Shown: piece after piece, positions 1-11,719 of the stretch
How the letters are laid out: the number at the start of each line of letters is the position of its first letter
How positions within the stretch are numbered: the first letter of the stretch is position 1
NCBI GenBank assembly: GCA_012274445.1
Contig: JAAROD010000011.1
Location: 1,054,001-1,118,000 of the forward strand
Direction: 5' to 3'
DNA: 64,000 nt
Source of the DNA: Sclerotiophoma versabilis
Lineage: Eukaryota; Ascomycota; Dothideomycetes; Pleosporales; Didymellaceae
Notes under the pieces: model-generated
Told to the model about the DNA's origin: nothing
Seen by the model: only the letters and a program-made list of their open reading frames with translations
The model's database searches: none
Made by a program: the position numbers and the translations under genes

Positions 1-284
1 GCGGTTCCAGTGAGCGACCACTCTGATACTCCGAGCTCTAGTCTCCGTGGCGAGTTGACGCGGGCGATGTTTGACTTGGGGGAGGGCTTCTGGCTCTTTG
101 AGATGGAACGCTGGAAACGAGCCATGAGGCTGCCGCCATGGATCGACTCTTGCGCCTGCGCATCGGGAGTCTGTGTCTTGGGGGTGCGGGGAGAAGGAGT
201 CAAGGGCATCCGTCCGCCAGCGGCACGGGTGGAGAAGACTGAGTTGCGGTTCTTGACCGGAGTCAGAACAGCTGGGCTGGCCAT
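1..284 (-). CDS. 5' end of an unknown gene running off the left edge
   Basis: A reading frame starts at an ATG at 284 on the minus strand in a strong context (GCAGCCATGG). It stays open to the window edge: 94 codons plus two bases, with no stop. The protein begins MASPAVLTPVKNRNSVFST and is rich in Ser, Pro, Thr, Lys and Arg, with SP/TP pairs (PLTPSPRTPKTQTP) that look like proline-directed kinase sites. A more hydrophobic stretch (LELGVSEWSLTG) appears near the edge. Low-complexity basic N-termini of this kind are common in fungal regulatory proteins. I do not recognise the family. The kelch-BTB gene lies upstream in the opposite direction. The overlapping plus-strand frame at 10-393 is compositional shadow. 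Confidence 0.6.
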   Translation of the reverse strand, partial: MASPAVLTPVKNRNSVFSTRAAGGRMPLTPSPRTPKTQTPDAQAQESIHGGSLMARFQRSISKSQKPSPKSNIARVNSPRRLELGVSEWSLTGT

Positions 285-992
285 GGCTGCGAAGTGCTCT
301 TGCTGGAGTACTGTCAGACAAATGCATGCATGTGAAAAGTGGGGCCCTCATCGTACAGTATGGTTTTCGGGTTATGCTACTGTAGGTTGGTAAGATTAGT
401 ATTAGATGCTGTTGTAATCGATGCTCTGAAGTATTGATTGGAAGTGGAAGGTTACTGTGCACAGCTTGTCGGAGAGACAAGCGGGCAGAGAGACGGAGAG
501 GTGGTGCGGTATGGCAGAGATGGCAGCTGAGCAGGTCGCTGCTTCCTTAAAAAGAGTGTGTTTACAGCAGGCGTTGACGGGGCGACAGCTCGGGCAGACC
601 CTTGATCACGGCTGGCCAGGCGATGACCTCACCCGCAGCCGTGCGCACCCCGTCTGAGGCGAGGCTGAGTGGCCTGGCTGCTGTGCATGGTGCGACTGGC
701 TCCTCGGGCAACGCAGAGAGGCAGTGCACGAACTGCGTGGAAGCAGTTAGACAGCCGTCCATCGTGCTGTCCTGCTCTTGCCGGTGGCTCACCGTCGAGG
801 TTGTCGAGAGGCTCGCTGCTGCCGTTGACTGGCTGGGCGCTTCCGGCGACCAGCCCCTTCACCGCCTGCTTTCTGCCGGCCGTTCTCGAGCCGTGTCTTC
901 GAACAATTCACGTACAAAGAATACCCTTGCCCTGAAGGGCTCTACGTGCGTACCCACTTGCCGCTCACCACGCTACCGCTGCCACGCTTTCC
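285..992. other. Divergent intergenic region
   Basis: It lies between the edge gene (minus) and the kelch-BTB gene (plus) and must carry both promoters and 5' leaders. Short overlapping frames occur on both strands, but none has a convincing protein. I see no clear TATA box. Confidence 0.6.
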
Positions 993-3205
993 ATGGCATA
1001 CACAATTGCTCCCAATCCTGCCCTGACTATCTCCAACCCCGCCGCCGTCTCCACCCCGTCCCAGTCTGCAGCCCAAGTCCTAGCCCTCACCGCCCCGCCT
1101 GGCAGCGGTGCCTCCTCCAACAACACGTTCCTCATGTCTGCCAGCCCGGTGCGCAGTCGCAAGTCGCCTGTAGATGGCTACAAGCCGAAGATGATCTCCA
1201 CAATAGGCGCCAAGCCCGCCTGCCTTGTCAATGCATCCGTCACCTATGTCGGCGACGACCAGATCTACGCCTTTGGAGGCTTCGACCAGTTCACAGACGA
1301 AGTCTACAACCACGTCTTACGGCTCAACCTGGTCACGCGCCAGTGGAATCTCGTCGACAACTATGGCGACATTCCTGGAGTGCGCATGGGCAAGTCGGCC
1401 ACAGTCGAGGACCGAACATGGGCTAACAGCATGCAGGCCACACCGCGTGTCTCTGGCAGGGAAACAAGCTGCTCGTCTTCGGTGGTGAGAATGAGCATCG
1501 CCAGCACCTCGCCGACGTCATAGTGTTCGACCTCAAGACAGCGCATTGGACGCAGCCCGAGCTGCACGGCGTTCTACCGCGCGGCCGCGCTCGACATTCT
1601 GCAGTCATCCACGACGACAAGCTGTACATCAGCGGTGGCCAGACAGGACACGACAGTGTTCTCGACGACATCTGCTATCTCGACCTCAAGACATGGACCT
1701 GGTCGCGCTCATGGCGCTTCGTACCACGATACGACCATGCTAGCTGGATCTCCAACGGCCGCATCTGGATCTTTGGCGGTATCAACGACGATCTGGAGAA
1801 GAATAACGAGATATGGTGGCTTGACCTGCGAGGCAGCCCTGAGTTCGATAGCGCCATGAAGTACGGAACCGCCGATCGCCAGCTTACATCGTCGCGACAA
1901 CGGTTCCAAGCACCCGCCTCGGGACATCTCACTGCGACCGGTAGTACCGGCTACACCGCGAACTCGAGCGTGCAGTCTTACCACGGCATGAGCTCTAGCA
2001 GGTCACCATACGTTGCACCCGGTTCTATATCATCTCTCAAGTTCCATTCGAGCCCAAATCTACCTTCACAAGCGTCCGGCACGCACTTCCACGTCTTTTC
2101 ATCCGGCTGTCTGCTCGACTTTGTCACACCGGCAGAGCTGAACTGCGAAACAAGTCTGTCAAGCCTAGAGCTGGATACTCTTCGCTGGCAAAAAATCGCA
2201 GACGGCAAAGACCTGTATAGTCCAAACTACCGCTGGCACTACTGCACGACCAACCCTGAGGGAACGCATGCTTGGCTGCTGGGTAGCCCTGTAGAGTCCA
2301 CAGCTGATGGTACGCATAATAGCGAATACCTCAGCGACGTCCTTGCGATCGATCTGCGCAAGTTCGGTATCTTGGGCAACGAGCTTGCCTCTGATGCACG
2401 ATCGAAAACAATGCCAGCGTCAGATGCCAACGTCTCCTCGCATCTTACTGGTATCGGCGCAGATCTTTCGATGACCTTCGACCAGGCACCAGAGACCGGT
2501 AGCGGCGCAGACTTCATCATTACCGCCGATGCTGACTACGATGATAACGTCGGTGCAGAGTCATCGATCGACGGGGCTCCCGTCTCTCGGCCAATCCACG
2601 TCCATAAGTTTATACTGCACGCACGGTGGCCACACTTCGCTAGGCTATGGGCGGCTCAAATGTCCGAGTTCCACTCCAAAAAGATGCACATTCCAGAGCC
2701 ATACTCTGCAGTCCGCGCCTTCTTGTTCTACCTTTACACCGACAGCATTGCACCAAACCCATCGAACGGCCCCACTCTCCCCGACGTAGCAGGCATGCTT
2801 GTTATGGCCAACATCTACGACATGCCCCGTCTGCGCCTCCTCTGCGTGAACCGTCTGGCTCGCGAACTCGATATCGAACACGCCGCGACGATTTGGGAGC
2901 GCGCTGCCACCGCAGGCGAGGACTGGCTTAAACAGCGAGCGGCTTCATTTTGCCTGCAGAACTTTGGCCGCATCGTTCGCACAGCTGGTTTCAAGAACTT
3001 GCCAGCAGCTAGCTTGATCGAGCTCTGCAACGAGGCAACGCCCGAGTCGCGCGTCCTCGGTGTCGAGGAGCTCGAACTTCTCGGCCAGAACCGCTTCGGC
3101 GTCGCGAGCAACCGCAAGAGGAGCCTAGGCAGTGCCGGCGTTCTCACTGCAGGCGAAGAAGAAGGTGATGAAGATGTAGAAGACGATGGTATGGACGTCA
3201 ACTAG
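993..3205 (+). CDS. Kelch-repeat and BTB/POZ protein, LZTR1/Ral2-like
   Basis: Two exons, 993-1389 and 1437-3205, encode 721 residues. The intron is of GC-AG type and joins a Gly codon, giving the kelch signature RMGHTACLWQG. The N-terminal half has several kelch blades with paired glycines (YAFGGFDQF, LLVFGGENE, YISGGQTGHD, WIFGGIND). These are followed by a Ser-rich linker and a BTB-type fold from about residue 510 (PIHVHKFILHARWPHF, then the FLFYLYTDSI helix). A BACK-like helical region follows, and the C-terminus is acidic. This kelch-then-BTB order is that of LZTR1 and fission-yeast Ral2, which act on Ras signalling, LZTR1 as a CUL3 adaptor. The Ras link here is inference from architecture. 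The start is the first ATG in frame, in good context (TTTCCATGG). Confidence 0.85.
1390..1436 (+). other. GC-AG intron in the kelch-BTB gene
   Basis: A 47-bp intron with donor GCAAGT, branch GGCTAAC and acceptor GCAG. A GT donor nearby (1394) would put the downstream exon out of frame. Only the GC donor restores the kelch motif. Confidence 0.8.
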
Positions 3206-3960
3206 GGGGACAGACAGGCCAGGCCATACCGCGTTCACAACATTGCAGGCGATGACAAGAGAAACAAGGATAATTTGACATGATCACAGCATTTCGGCAT
3301 GGCGCTTGGTTGTTTACTGGACGGGAAATGAAATCTGGAATTAGCTTCAACGACGCATTGCGCGGGAGTTTTTGAATATTGTGCTCCTGAAACAGGTAGC
3401 TCGGTAGGGTAAGTACAGTAGTTATAGCTCTATACTCCGTCTATGATACGAAACGGCATGAGAACGACATGTCATGATACGACTTTTTAAATTATCCAGC
3501 GTTCCGCGGCTCGCAATTGCTATCGGTACACTTCCTCTTCCACTAGTTTTGCACACCTTCTTCACGGTCCTGGTACAGATCACGAACCATTCGCTTTGCT
3601 ACAGGTAACCCTATCCCCAACCACTGTCGTGATCTACCATGGAATGGAATGGAATGAAAGCGAGCCAGACTGCCCAGATGATGAAGTTTCTTCCAATGTC
3701 TACTACATATAGTATGGTGGGAACTTGGAGCAGCATGTCTAATTGTGCTTTCTGTTGAGTTTATTCTTGTACGCATTGCAGGATAGCTCAGGGAGGGGCC
3801 GAGTGTGTTTGAACATTATTCGCATTACGAGGAGTATAAAGGCGTAGATTGCAAAGCGCGTGGTTTATCACGGATTCATGGCGTCGTGGAAAGATGTCCA
3901 GAATCGTTCGATGATATATTACGCTATGCTAGTCACTGCATGCCTGGTAACAACGGTCTG
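3206..3960. other. Intergenic, no gene seen
   Basis: This is the 3' side of the kelch-BTB gene and of the Dsk2 relic. It is moderately AT-rich with short unsupported frames. I find no RNA gene or repeat. Confidence 0.55.
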
Positions 3961-4338
3961 TCACACTATCTTTGGGCAGACGTAGTAAACGCCGTCCAGG
4001 TAGCATCCCTCCTCCCCACATACAGTGTCATCAGAAGACCAAGCTCCCTGTTCGTCATCTTCGTCGTTGTAAGTATCCGCAATGCTGTCAATGTCGTTCC
4101 CAAAGTCCTCCTATGGATATCGTGTCTGCTCATCCTCAACACCCAGCCGCCTCGCTAAATCAACGATCTCCGTCTGTTGATTGACATCCTCAATATGTCT
4201 ATAGAATAGCTCTCTCCCCCCTTGTACATGTCGCGGTTCTGGTTCGCATGCTGGTATCGATTGTGGTCGCTGTTGCGGCCCCGGCTCCGGCTCCGGCTGC
4301 TGTTGCTCCAGGCGCACCCGATCCAGTACGTGGCCAAT
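3961..4338 (-). pseudogene. Coding-like relic in frame downstream of Dsk2
   Basis: Directly after the Dsk2 stop and in the same frame, the minus strand continues as coding-like sequence. A Gln/Pro/Glu-rich segment comes first, then ELFYRHIEDVNQQTEIVDLA and RRLGVEDEQTRYP. A TAG at 4111-4113 interrupts it, and it resumes as EDFGNDIDSIADTYNDEDDE and ends CYLDGVYYVCPKIV with TGA at 3961-3963. The amino-acid pattern looks like real protein. The TAG could be a nonsense change (CAG to TAG) or sit in the acceptor of an unrecognised intron, since CCATAG precedes GAGGAC. It could be a decayed separate gene, a cryptic exon, or chance. No function is recognised. Confidence 0.35.
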
Positions 4339-5878
4339 CTACGATCCACCATTGAGCAGATACTCAATAGCACCTTGTACATTGCCTCCGCTCCTGCGCA
4401 GTGCCGAGACATTACGGTCGAACTCGTAGAAGCCCATTTCGTTCAGCTGTCTAAGCTGGGACTCGTACACCTCTTCCGGCGGTCGGTTATCCGCAGGTGC
4501 AGGTGGTCCGCCGAAGCCGCCGCTAAAGCCAGGACCGAAGAGAGCCGCGAAAGGGTTCGCCTGCTGTGAGCCAGCATCTCCAGCTCCGGCGCCGGCAGAC
4601 GGGTTCTGACCAAAAGCAGCGAAGGGGTTAGCAGCTGCACCTGCACCTGCACCTGCACCACCACCCATCATCTGCATCATCTGCTGCATCGCCTGCGGGT
4701 TCTGCATGATATTGCGCGCTGCATCGGCGATCGGGTTCGGCTGGCCGCCCTCGGCTCCACCAAATAGGTTTCCGAAGGGATTAGGAGGTGCAGAAGAAGC
4801 GTTCTGAGTATTCTGTGTCGAGTCGGCACCAGAAGTGTTGTTGTTGCCCTGGCCCGGAGTCTGGGGAGCGAATGGGTTTGCGCCTCCTGCAAAGAGACTC
4901 GCAAATGGGTTCGCATTGGTAGCAGCGCCAGCGCCGCCGAAAGCTGCAAAAGGGTTCGCCGCACCAGCAGTGTCCTGCTGGTTTGGAGTAGCGCTTACGC
5001 CGTCGCGTGTTGTTGTCGATCCTGACTGTGGCGTGTTGTCTGTTGTGCCTGGAGCAGCCATGGCGCCGCCACTGCCGGTTCCGTTCATGTTACGCTGCAT
5101 CTGGAGCTGCATGCGCATCATGTCGGGACTGAACATCATTCGGCGCATTTCGGGGTTGCGGAGCATCTGCTGGAGCATTGGGTTGTCGCGAATCTATCAC
5201 ATGTCAGCCAATGAAGAGTAGCAGAGCGCGCTCACACATACCATAGGGCTCTGCAGCATCATGTCGACAACAGCGGGGTTGTTCATAGCCTCGTTCATCT
5301 GCGACAAGAACATGGGGTTGTCCATCATTTCGAGCATAGCCTCTGGATTTGGCGGCGGACCCATCTACAACGTGTTAGCAAGCCTCGCTAATGTAGTCAC
5401 GGCGTCAACATACCCCTCCGTCAGCACCGAACGTGTCCATCGAGGGTAGGCCGTGAAAGCCGGCATAGCGCGCACCCGTCAGGCCAGCAAGAGGGTTGTT
5501 CCCTGTACCTGCGGCGATGTTGGTTGGAACCTGCGGTGTGGGTGTGCCTGTGCCTGTGCCGCTGGATGTGCTTGTCGTGCCTTGATTTGCTGGGTTCTGT
5601 CGTGCATTGCTGGCAGCGCCCTTGACCAGGTGGATAGTATGGCCGTCCTTGACCTTCACGCCGCCAAGTGTGTCGGGGTCCTTCAGCACGCGGCCGGAGT
5701 ATATAAGGCGCTGGCGCTCAGCAGGGATGTCTGCGTAGTCCGAGGACGACAGCTTGGTCTTCAGATCGGCGACTGTGGTGGTGGTGGGCAGCGTGAGGAC
5801 GTGTTTCTGGTCGTTTGCGGCCTTGACGTTGAACGTGATCTGGCCCTCCTCAGTGGAAGTCGTGGCGTCGTCGGCCAT
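4339..5878 (-). CDS. dsk2: Ubiquilin-type ubiquitin shuttle protein Dsk2
   Basis: Three exons on the minus strand (5414-5878, 5242-5364, 4339-5193) encode 480 residues. Introns of 49 and 48 bp have GTATGT donors and TGCTAACA or GGCTGACA branch sites. An N-terminal ubiquitin-like domain (about 15-95, with RLIYSGRVLKDPDTLG and DGHTIHLVKG) is followed by STI1-type Met/Asn/Pro-rich segments (NPMFLSQMNEAMNNPAVVDM, LQQMLRNPEMRRMM). A long Gly/Ala/Asn-rich linker with repeated NPFA motifs leads to a C-terminal UBA domain (LRQLNEMGFYEFDRNVSALR). Dsk2 proteins carry polyubiquitinated clients to the proteasome: the UBL docks on the proteasome and the UBA binds ubiquitin. Length and domain order fit the family. 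An upstream in-frame ATG at 5908 would add 10 residues, but the ATG at 5878 (GGCCGACG follows) matches the usual start. Confidence 0.95.
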
Positions 5879-6339
5879 GTTTGTGTGGAGCGATGGGGTG
5901 ACGTGCAACGATCGAATAGCTGGCGGGGTGATTCAATAGCGAGTCTAGAGTAAGCAGAGCTTGTTGTAAACGTGTAGCAATATACGTGTCCGGAGGGTTG
6001 GTGTGAGAGTGAAAGGAGTTCGGAGCTGTCGCGAGCGTGATTGCAGGTATGGAAGGCCGCAGAAGTGGAAAGACCGCAACGGACCAAAGTCGTCACTGTC
6101 TGCCTGAGCCACCGCTAGTCATAGCGCCGTAGGTGGGGCAGGCGCGGCGCGGAGGTCGGGGTAGGCCAGACGAGTAAGCTCCAACCGAGGCATCCTGCGG
6201 AGGGCATCGTCTCCTCCAAGCTACGGTACAATGCCAATCTCTTACATCTCCCATTCATTACCTCCATACTGCTTGAGACCAGATTAGTCCTTGCTTCACT
6301 TAGACATTGTCGCCAACTTAGATCCACTCACTAAGCACC
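5879..6339. promoter_or_regulatory. Divergent promoter region, dsk2 and MDR gene
   Basis: 461 bp between two divergent starts. I recognise no specific element. Confidence 0.5.
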
Positions 6340-7452
6340 ATGAAAGGCATCCAAATCAAGGAGTATGTCAAGGTACTACATCCGCGACCGTTAGATCCAA
6401 TCGCTGGCTGACTTCGTTAGGGACCCGAAGACCTGAAGGTCCAGTCATTCCCAGATCCTGTGCCAAAAGACGACGAGTACCTGATCGCCATCTATGCGTC
6501 CGCAACCAACTTTTTCGATTTGCTGCAGATTCGCGGCAAGTACCAGCACCAACCACCTTTTCCTTGGATCGCTGGCTCCGAATTCTCGGGCGTGGTCCTG
6601 AAGGCTCCATCTTCGTTATCAGGCGGCCGAGCACCTCTCTACAAGGTTGGCGACAAAGTGTTTGGTGCCAGCCAAGGTGGATATGCTACACATGTTACTT
6701 GCACCGAGGAGCGGTTGAAGCCTGTGCCAGAAGGCTGGAGCTTCGATGAGGCGGCGGGCATGTTTGTGACTGCACCCACCAGTTACGCAGGTCTGGTTAC
6801 CAGGGCGAACATCAAAAAAGGTACGCAACTTCTTCCATACGTAAAGACTAGACTAACCTCTGCAGGCGACTGGGTACTTGTCCATGCAGCAGCCGGCGGT
6901 GTTGGTCTCGCTGCTGTTCAAATTGCTAAGGCTTTCGGCGCAACCGTTATCGCAACGGCTGGCACTCAGCACAAGCAGGACGTCGCCCGCAGATTTGGCG
7001 CCGACTACTCAATCGATTACCGAAAGTCAGACTGGCCGGAGCAGGTCAAGAAGCTGACACCCAAGGGTCGTGGTGTCGACATAGTGTACGATCCTGTAGG
7101 TCTCATCGCACAATCCATGAAGTGCACGGCATGGAACGGCAGGCTGCTGGTCGTTGGCTTTGCGGCTGGTGATATTGAGAAGATGGCAACGAACCGCATC
7201 TTGCTGAAGAATGTCAGTGTCGTTGGGTTGCACTGGGGCATGTACGCCGTCAATGAGCCAGAAATGGTCGACAAGGTGTGGGACGGTATTTTCAAGCTGG
7301 TACGGGAGGGCAAGTACAAGGGTACGTGCTATACCGATACTGAGTATGTTGGACTCGACAGCGTGCCAGCTGCATTGAAGGCATTGGGTGGTCGTGATAG
7401 CTGGGGCAAAGTCGTTGTCAAGGTACCGCAGGAAGGGCAGAGTAAGATTTAG
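6340..7452 (+). CDS. Quinone-oxidoreductase-like MDR protein
   Basis: Three exons, 6340-6372, 6421-6820 and 6866-7452, encode 339 residues. Introns are 48 and 45 bp. The second is a multiple of three and lacks in-frame stops, so retaining it would insert 15 residues. The protein is a zinc-independent medium-chain dehydrogenase/reductase of the NADPH:quinone oxidoreductase class. It has an N-terminal GroES-like fold (YASATNFFDLLQIRGKY, PWIAGSEFSGVV, GDKVFGASQGGYATH) and a Rossmann domain with HAAAGGVGLAAVQIAKAFGA, then ADYSIDYRK and GVDIVYDPVG. The cysteine zinc ligands of alcohol dehydrogenases are absent. The family reduces quinones or enones with NADPH in the cytosol or mitochondria. The substrate is unknown. 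The 11-codon first exon was placed by its start context (CACCATGA) and frame. Confidence 0.9.
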
Positions 7453-7883
7453 ATTGTGAGAAGCGATTACACTCGCTTTCTCGCTCATCAAATGTGAATT
7501 CAAACACACAAGCCATACTTGCGTGGTGTGAACATGCTACGAACGGTGATAAAGTAAAGTCCACGGACCTGGTACATTCCGTGTCAGTACATTGTATCTT
7601 AGGCAGTTCTTCTCTTGCTGAAAGCAGCGTGGAGGCATTCAGGTAACGATACCTGGAGTCCAAGTCTAAGTGTGGTGAGACTAATTGTCGAGAAGTGCTG
7701 AAGGGCGCCTGCGTGCCAAGACTAAAATCGCGCTAGTTGCTGCGTCGTTCTTCGAGGCAGTCGCCGCCCGTCGCGAACAAGACAAGGAGCACGACACTCC
7801 CCGATCTCACCTCCCCACCCACTCACCCCTCCTAATACCCCGTCGGCTACGCGTCTTGCGTTGTAACATTCCTTGACGCCAAA
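7453..7883. promoter_or_regulatory. Intergenic region with C-rich leader of RPB2
   Basis: 431 bp upstream of RPB2. The last 90 bp are rich in C and T (ACTCCCC, CACCTCCCCACCCACTCA), as in leaders of strongly expressed fungal housekeeping genes. Confidence 0.45.
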
Positions 7884-10800
7884 ATGTCGACCGACTACGT
7901 GGACGACTTTGCGATGGACGAGGACGAGTACGAAGATGAGGAGGACGGGGCCATCACCTCTGAGGACTGCTGGGCCGTCATCAGCTCTTTCTTCGACACC
8001 AAGGGTCTGGTTTCGCAGCAGCTGGATTCCTACGACGAGTTTACCCGCAACACAATACAAGACATAGTGAAGGAGAATGGCAGCGTCATCCTCGAGCAGA
8101 ATACGCCCTACAACCCAGATGAGGACGTCGATCCCATCATCAAGCGCCGCTACGAGATCAAGTTTGGTCGCGTGTATCTTGCGCGTCCCACACATACCGA
8201 GGGCGACGGCACAACGGTGCAGCTCTACCCGCACGAGGCACGTCTGCGCAACCTCACATACTCCGGTGCCATGCTGGCAGACATCGAGAACCGTATCATG
8301 GTCGCCCGTGAGACCACAGCGCCGGCCGAGGACGACGATGACGAGATGGAGGGGCAAACAGGCGTTACACAGATTCGGTGGGACCGTGAGGATATCCCCA
8401 TGGACAGCGACGAGTCTGCACGTGTGTTTATAGGAAAGCTGCCTGTCATGCTGCGGTCAGAACTTTGCCATCTGCGTGGGCAGAACGATGAAGCCCTTTT
8501 TGGGCTCAACGAATGCCCTTACGATCAGGGTGGTTACTTCGTCATCAACGGTAGTGAGAAGGTCCTGATCGCACAGGAGCGTAGTGCCGCGAACATTGTC
8601 CAGGTCTTCCGAAAGAAGCAGGGTCCCATTCCCTGGATTGCCGAGATTCGAAGTGCTGTCGAGAAAGGAACGCGCCTCATCTCCTCTTTCAACATCAAGT
8701 GGGCTGAGAACTCGCTTGCTAGCGGAAAGCGCATGCCTGGACCTTTCGCCTACGCCACACTCCCCTACATCAAGGCTGATGTACCCATGGCCATCGTCTT
8801 CCGCGCGCTTGGTATCGTTTCCGACGAGGAGATTCTCGGACACATTGTCTACGACCGCACAGATACACAGATGCTGGAGCTGCTCAAGCCTAGTATTGAG
8901 GAGGGTTCCGTGGTACAAGACCGCGAGTCCGCGCTTGATTTCATTGCCAGGCGTGGAGCAACACAGGGCACAAAGGACAGACGTCTCAAGTTCGCGCGTG
9001 ATATCATGCAGCGTGAATTCCTTCCTCACATATCGCAAAGGGAAGGACAGGATACCCGCAAGGCTTACTTCTTCGGTTATATGATTCACCGCATGTTGCA
9101 GTGTGTTCTGGGCCGACGAGACGAGGATGATCGTGATCACTTCGGTAAGAAGCGTCTCGATCTTGCAGGACCGCTGATTGCGAACTTGTTCCGCATTCTC
9201 TTCCTGAAATTGACAAAGGATGTCTACAAGTACCTCCAGAGATGCGTTGAGAACAACACAGACTTCAATGTGCAGATGGCCGTCAAAGCTAGCATCATCA
9301 CCAACGGTCTCAAGTACTCTCTCGCCACGGGAAACTGGGGTGATCAGAAGAAGGCTGCCTCAGCAAAGGCCGGTGTCTCTCAGGTATTGAACCGATACAC
9401 ATACGCTTCGACTTTGTCACATTTGCGACGAACAAACACACCCGTTGGTCGTGATGGCAAACTTGCAAAGCCCCGTCAACTGCACAACAGTCATTGGGGT
9501 CTCGTTTGCCCTGCCGAAACGCCTGAAGGACAGGCCTGTGGTCTTGTCAAGAACTTGTCTCTGATGTGCTACGTCAGTGTCGGTAGCGATGCTGGGCCCA
9601 TCTCCGACTTCATGAGCCAGAGGAACATGCAGCTTCTCGAAGAATACGATCAGAACCAGAACCCCGATGCCACCAAGGTCTTTGTCAACGGTGTATGGGT
9701 GGGTGTGCACTCCAACGCGCAGCAGCTCGTGTCGACAGTGCAGGAACTGCGTCGCAACGGAACTTTGTCTTACGAAATGAGTCTGATTCGTGACATCCGT
9801 GACCGAGAGTTCAAAATCTTCACAGATGCTGGACGTGTCATGAGGCCTCTGTTCGTTGTGGAGAGCGATGTCCGTAAGCCAAACCGCAATCACCTTGTCT
9901 TCAACCAGGAGCACTACAACAAGCTGGTTGCAGAGCAGCAGGCAATGGCTGCTGCAGGTGTTGGAGAAGAAGAGAAGACCGAACTCACATATGGCTGGAA
10001 GGGTCTTATCCAAGACGGTGTCATCGAGTACCTTGACGCTGAAGAAGAAGAGACTGCTATGATTGTAATGTCACCCGAGGATCTCGGCGAGTGGCGCGAC
10101 ATGAAGATGGGCATCCCACAAGATGCTCGCAATCCGCAAGGAAAAGATCGTCTTGCCCGTATCAAGCCCAAGCCGGATCCTCGCATTCACGCCTACACGC
10201 ACTGCGAGATTCATCCCGCTATGATTCTTGGTATTTGTGCCAGTATCATTCCTTTCCCCGATCACAACCAGTCGCCTCGTAACACATACCAATCTGCCAT
10301 GGGTAAACAAGCCATGGGTGTTGCTCTGACAAACTACGCTCTGCGCATGGAGACGATGATGAACGTTCTCTACTATCCCCAGAAACCACTTGCCACGACA
10401 CGATCCATGGAATATCTCAAGTTCCGTGAATTGCCCGCTGGACAGAATGCTATTGTCGCTATCGCCTGTTACTCCGGTTACAACCAGGAAGATTCCGTCA
10501 TTATGAATCAGAGCAGTATCGATCGTGGTCTGTTTAGATCGCTCTTCTACCGAGCGTACACCGAGCAAGAAAAGCGAATCGGTGTCAACGTCCTGGAACA
10601 GTTTGAGAAGCCAACACGCGCTGATACACTGAGATTGAAGGGCGGAACATACGACAAGCTCGATGACGATGGTGTCGTTGCGCCTGGCGTGCGTGTCTCT
10701 GGTGACGACATCATCATCGGTAAGACAGCACCTATCGCGGCTGATGCTCAGGAGATGGGTCAGAAGACATCATTACACACGAAGCGTGATGTGTCGACTC

Positions 10801-11719
10801 CCCTCCGTAGCACAGAGAACGGTATTGTCGATCAGGTTCTCTTCACTACAAACACCGAAGGTCTGCGATTCGTCAAGGTCCGTACACGAACGACCAAGGT
10901 ACCCCAAATTGGTGACAAGTTCGCGTCTCGTCACGGACAGAAGGGAACTATCGGTATCACATATAGGCACGAAGACATGCCGTTCACAAGGGATGGTGTC
11001 ACCCCTGATCTTGTCATCAACCCCCACGCCATTCCATCTCGTATGACAATTGCCCATTTGGTCGAGTGTCTGCTTTCCAAGGTCGGTGCCATCACAGGAC
11101 GAGAGGGTGATGCCACGCCCTTCACCGACGTGACCGTCGATCAGATCTCCGAGTTGCTCGAGGAAGCCGGATACCAAAAGCGTGGTTTCGAGATCATGTA
11201 CAACGGACACACTGGCAAAAAGATGCGCACACAGATCTTTTTGGGTCCCACCTACTACCAGCGTTTGAGGCATATGGTCGACGACAAGATCCACGCTCGT
11301 GCCCGTGGCCCACTCCAGATCCTTACTCGCCAGCCTGTCGAAGGTCGTGCTAGGGATGGTGGTCTGCGTTTCGGAGAAATGGAACGTGATTGTATGATTG
11401 CTCACGGTGCTGCTGCTTTCCTCAAGGAGCGTCTCTTCACAGTCTCGGATGCGTATACGGTTCACGTTTGCGACATCTGTGGCCTGATGAGCCCGATTGC
11501 GTAAGTTGCTATTCGATTTACCCTACCGAAACATCAAACTAATGTGTTCACAGTCAACTCAAGCAAGGCAAATACGAATGTCGCCCCTGCCACAACAAGA
11601 CCCGCATTTCTCAGATTCACATCCCCTACGCCGCCAAGCTTCTCTTCCAGGAACTCCTCGCCATGAACATTGCTACTCGCATGTTCACGACCCGCTCTGG
11701 CCTCAGCGTCCGTGATTAG
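7884..11719 (+). CDS. rpb2: RNA polymerase II second-largest subunit RPB2
   Basis: Two exons, 7884-11500 and 11554-11719, encode 1260 residues, close to the usual RPB2 length. The acidic N-terminus leads into the conserved protrusion, lobe, fork and hybrid-binding regions. Diagnostic blocks include LCHLRGQNDEALFGLNECPY, the VCPAETPEGQACGLVKNLSL region, the active-site segment GYNQEDSVIMNQSSIDRGLF, GDKFASRHGQKGTIGI, and the clamp anchor RARGPLQILTRQPVEGR. The C-terminal zinc ribbon CDICGLM...CRPCHNK has two CxxC pairs and is split by a 53-bp intron (GTAAGT donor, ACTAAT branch). RPB2 forms half of the polymerase II active centre with RPB1 in the nucleus. It is intact, and it is the best marker in this window for placing the species. 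Confidence 0.98.

Noticed and set aside
602..1426. Long plus-strand frame overlapping the kelch-BTB start
   Set aside because: Cys/Arg/His-rich shadow frame. The real first exon lies in another frame and splices into the kelch repeats.
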